This document shows positions 5,542 to 5,771 of a stretch of 5,771 nucleotides of DNA, in pieces. Source of the DNA: UBA10646 sp003456175 (lineage in GTDB: Bacteria; Bacteroidota; Bacteroidia; Chitinophagales; Chitinophagaceae); contig DALYLQ010000113.1 in assembly GCA_031976225.1 (NCBI GenBank), forward strand, positions 1-5,771, given 5' to 3'. A program made the position numbers and the translations under genes. Numbering within the stretch: the first letter of the stretch is position 1; each line of letters opens with the position of its first letter. The notes beneath the pieces were generated by a model. The model was given only the letters and a program-made list of their open reading frames with translations. It was not told the DNA's origin and did not search any database.

Positions 5542-5771
5542 ATGGATTTAGATGGACTTAAAAATGAATGGCAAACGATTGCTGGAACCCAACGGCAAGT
5601 AAGTGCCGACTTTATACAAAAAAGTATAAAGCAGCAACCACTTACGGTGCTCGGAAAAATCAAGCGTAGCCTACTATTTGAAGTAAGTATTTCTTGGCTA
5701 ATGCTTGCGTTATTTGCCGTGTGGGGTGTTGTTACCGATATACCTTTCATACGCTGGTACATGGCAGGTGT
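5542..5771 (+). CDS. Membrane protein, putative sigma-factor partner, 3' end cut by window
   Basis: The ATG 12 bases after the sigma factor stop opens a frame that stays clear for 76 codons to the window edge (MDLDGLKNEWQTIAGTQRQV...). The first 40 or so residues are hydrophilic and contain an 'LKNEW' segment near the start, a feature I associate with small membrane proteins found behind ECF sigma genes in Bacteroidota. A first transmembrane helix follows at about residues 43-64 (SLLFEVSISWLMLALFAVWG), and a second hydrophobic stretch may begin near the edge. No HxxxCxxC zinc anti-sigma motif is present in the visible part. Position and topology suggest a cytoplasmic N-terminus that could hold the sigma factor at the membrane, but this anti-sigma role is inference. 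The opposite-strand frame in this region is judged a shadow because this one has the coding character and tight operon spacing. Confidence 0.75.
   Translation, partial: MDLDGLKNEWQTIAGTQRQVSADFIQKSIKQQPLTVLGKIKRSLLFEVSISWLMLALFAVWGVVTDIPFIRWYMAG

Noticed and set aside
5526..5762. A 78-codon minus-strand frame at the right end
   Set aside because: The plus-strand frame starting at 5542 has tight spacing to the sigma gene, a plausible transmembrane helix and no stop to the edge, so the minus frame is taken as a shadow.
1..5771. A mobile element, phage remnant, defence island or CRISPR array
   Set aside because: All genes are intact housekeeping or regulatory types with similar composition; no transposase, integrase, regularly spaced repeats or target-site duplications were seen.

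Overview
The window looks like ordinary chromosomal DNA from a member of the Bacteroidota, most likely a Chitinophagaceae-type organism. Three things point there: roughly 40% G+C with AT-rich gaps, no Shine-Dalgarno sequences in front of the genes but three matches to the Bacteroidota -7 promoter element TAnnTTTG, and the protein types (a long UbiD-family decarboxylase, a lipoprotein beta-lactamase-fold hydrolase, and an ECF sigma factor followed by an 'LKNEW'-type membrane protein). The family-level placement is an inference from protein style, not from a marker gene.

Layout. Positions 1-1750, minus strand: a UbiD-family prenylated-FMN decarboxylase, nearly full length but cut at its C-terminus by the window edge. 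Positions 1751-1951: a divergent intergenic region with a promoter for each flanking gene and two inverted copies of a 16-bp motif. Positions 1952-5771, plus strand: five genes in a row with gaps of 63, 66, 32 and 12 bp. They are a lipoprotein serine hydrolase of the beta-lactamase/class C fold, ribonuclease Z (rnz), a secreted TraB/GumN (TIKI-like) protein, an ECF-type sigma factor, and the start of a single-pass membrane protein that may be its regulator. No stretch longer than about 200 bp lacks a gene. I see no tRNA, rRNA, CRISPR, insertion sequence or prophage gene.

How the genes fit together. The UbiD protein probably serves menaquinone synthesis or another aromatic decarboxylation. RNase Z matures tRNA 3' ends in the cytoplasm. 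The serine hydrolase and the TraB/GumN protein are predicted to act outside the cytoplasmic membrane. The sigma factor and the membrane protein behind it form a likely envelope-sensing regulatory pair. The other neighbours do not form an obvious pathway; co-orientation may reflect read-through rather than shared function.

The main non-coding signal is a short motif, roughly ACATTTACCGTAAGG, found in four clear copies, all between genes and none noticed inside a gene. In one copy it forms the tip of a bulged hairpin with a GTAA (GNRA-type) loop, and two copies differ by a compensatory base pair. It could be a promoter-linked site, a dispersed palindromic repeat, or an RNA element; the window alone cannot decide. 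I found no convincing new multi-gene system.
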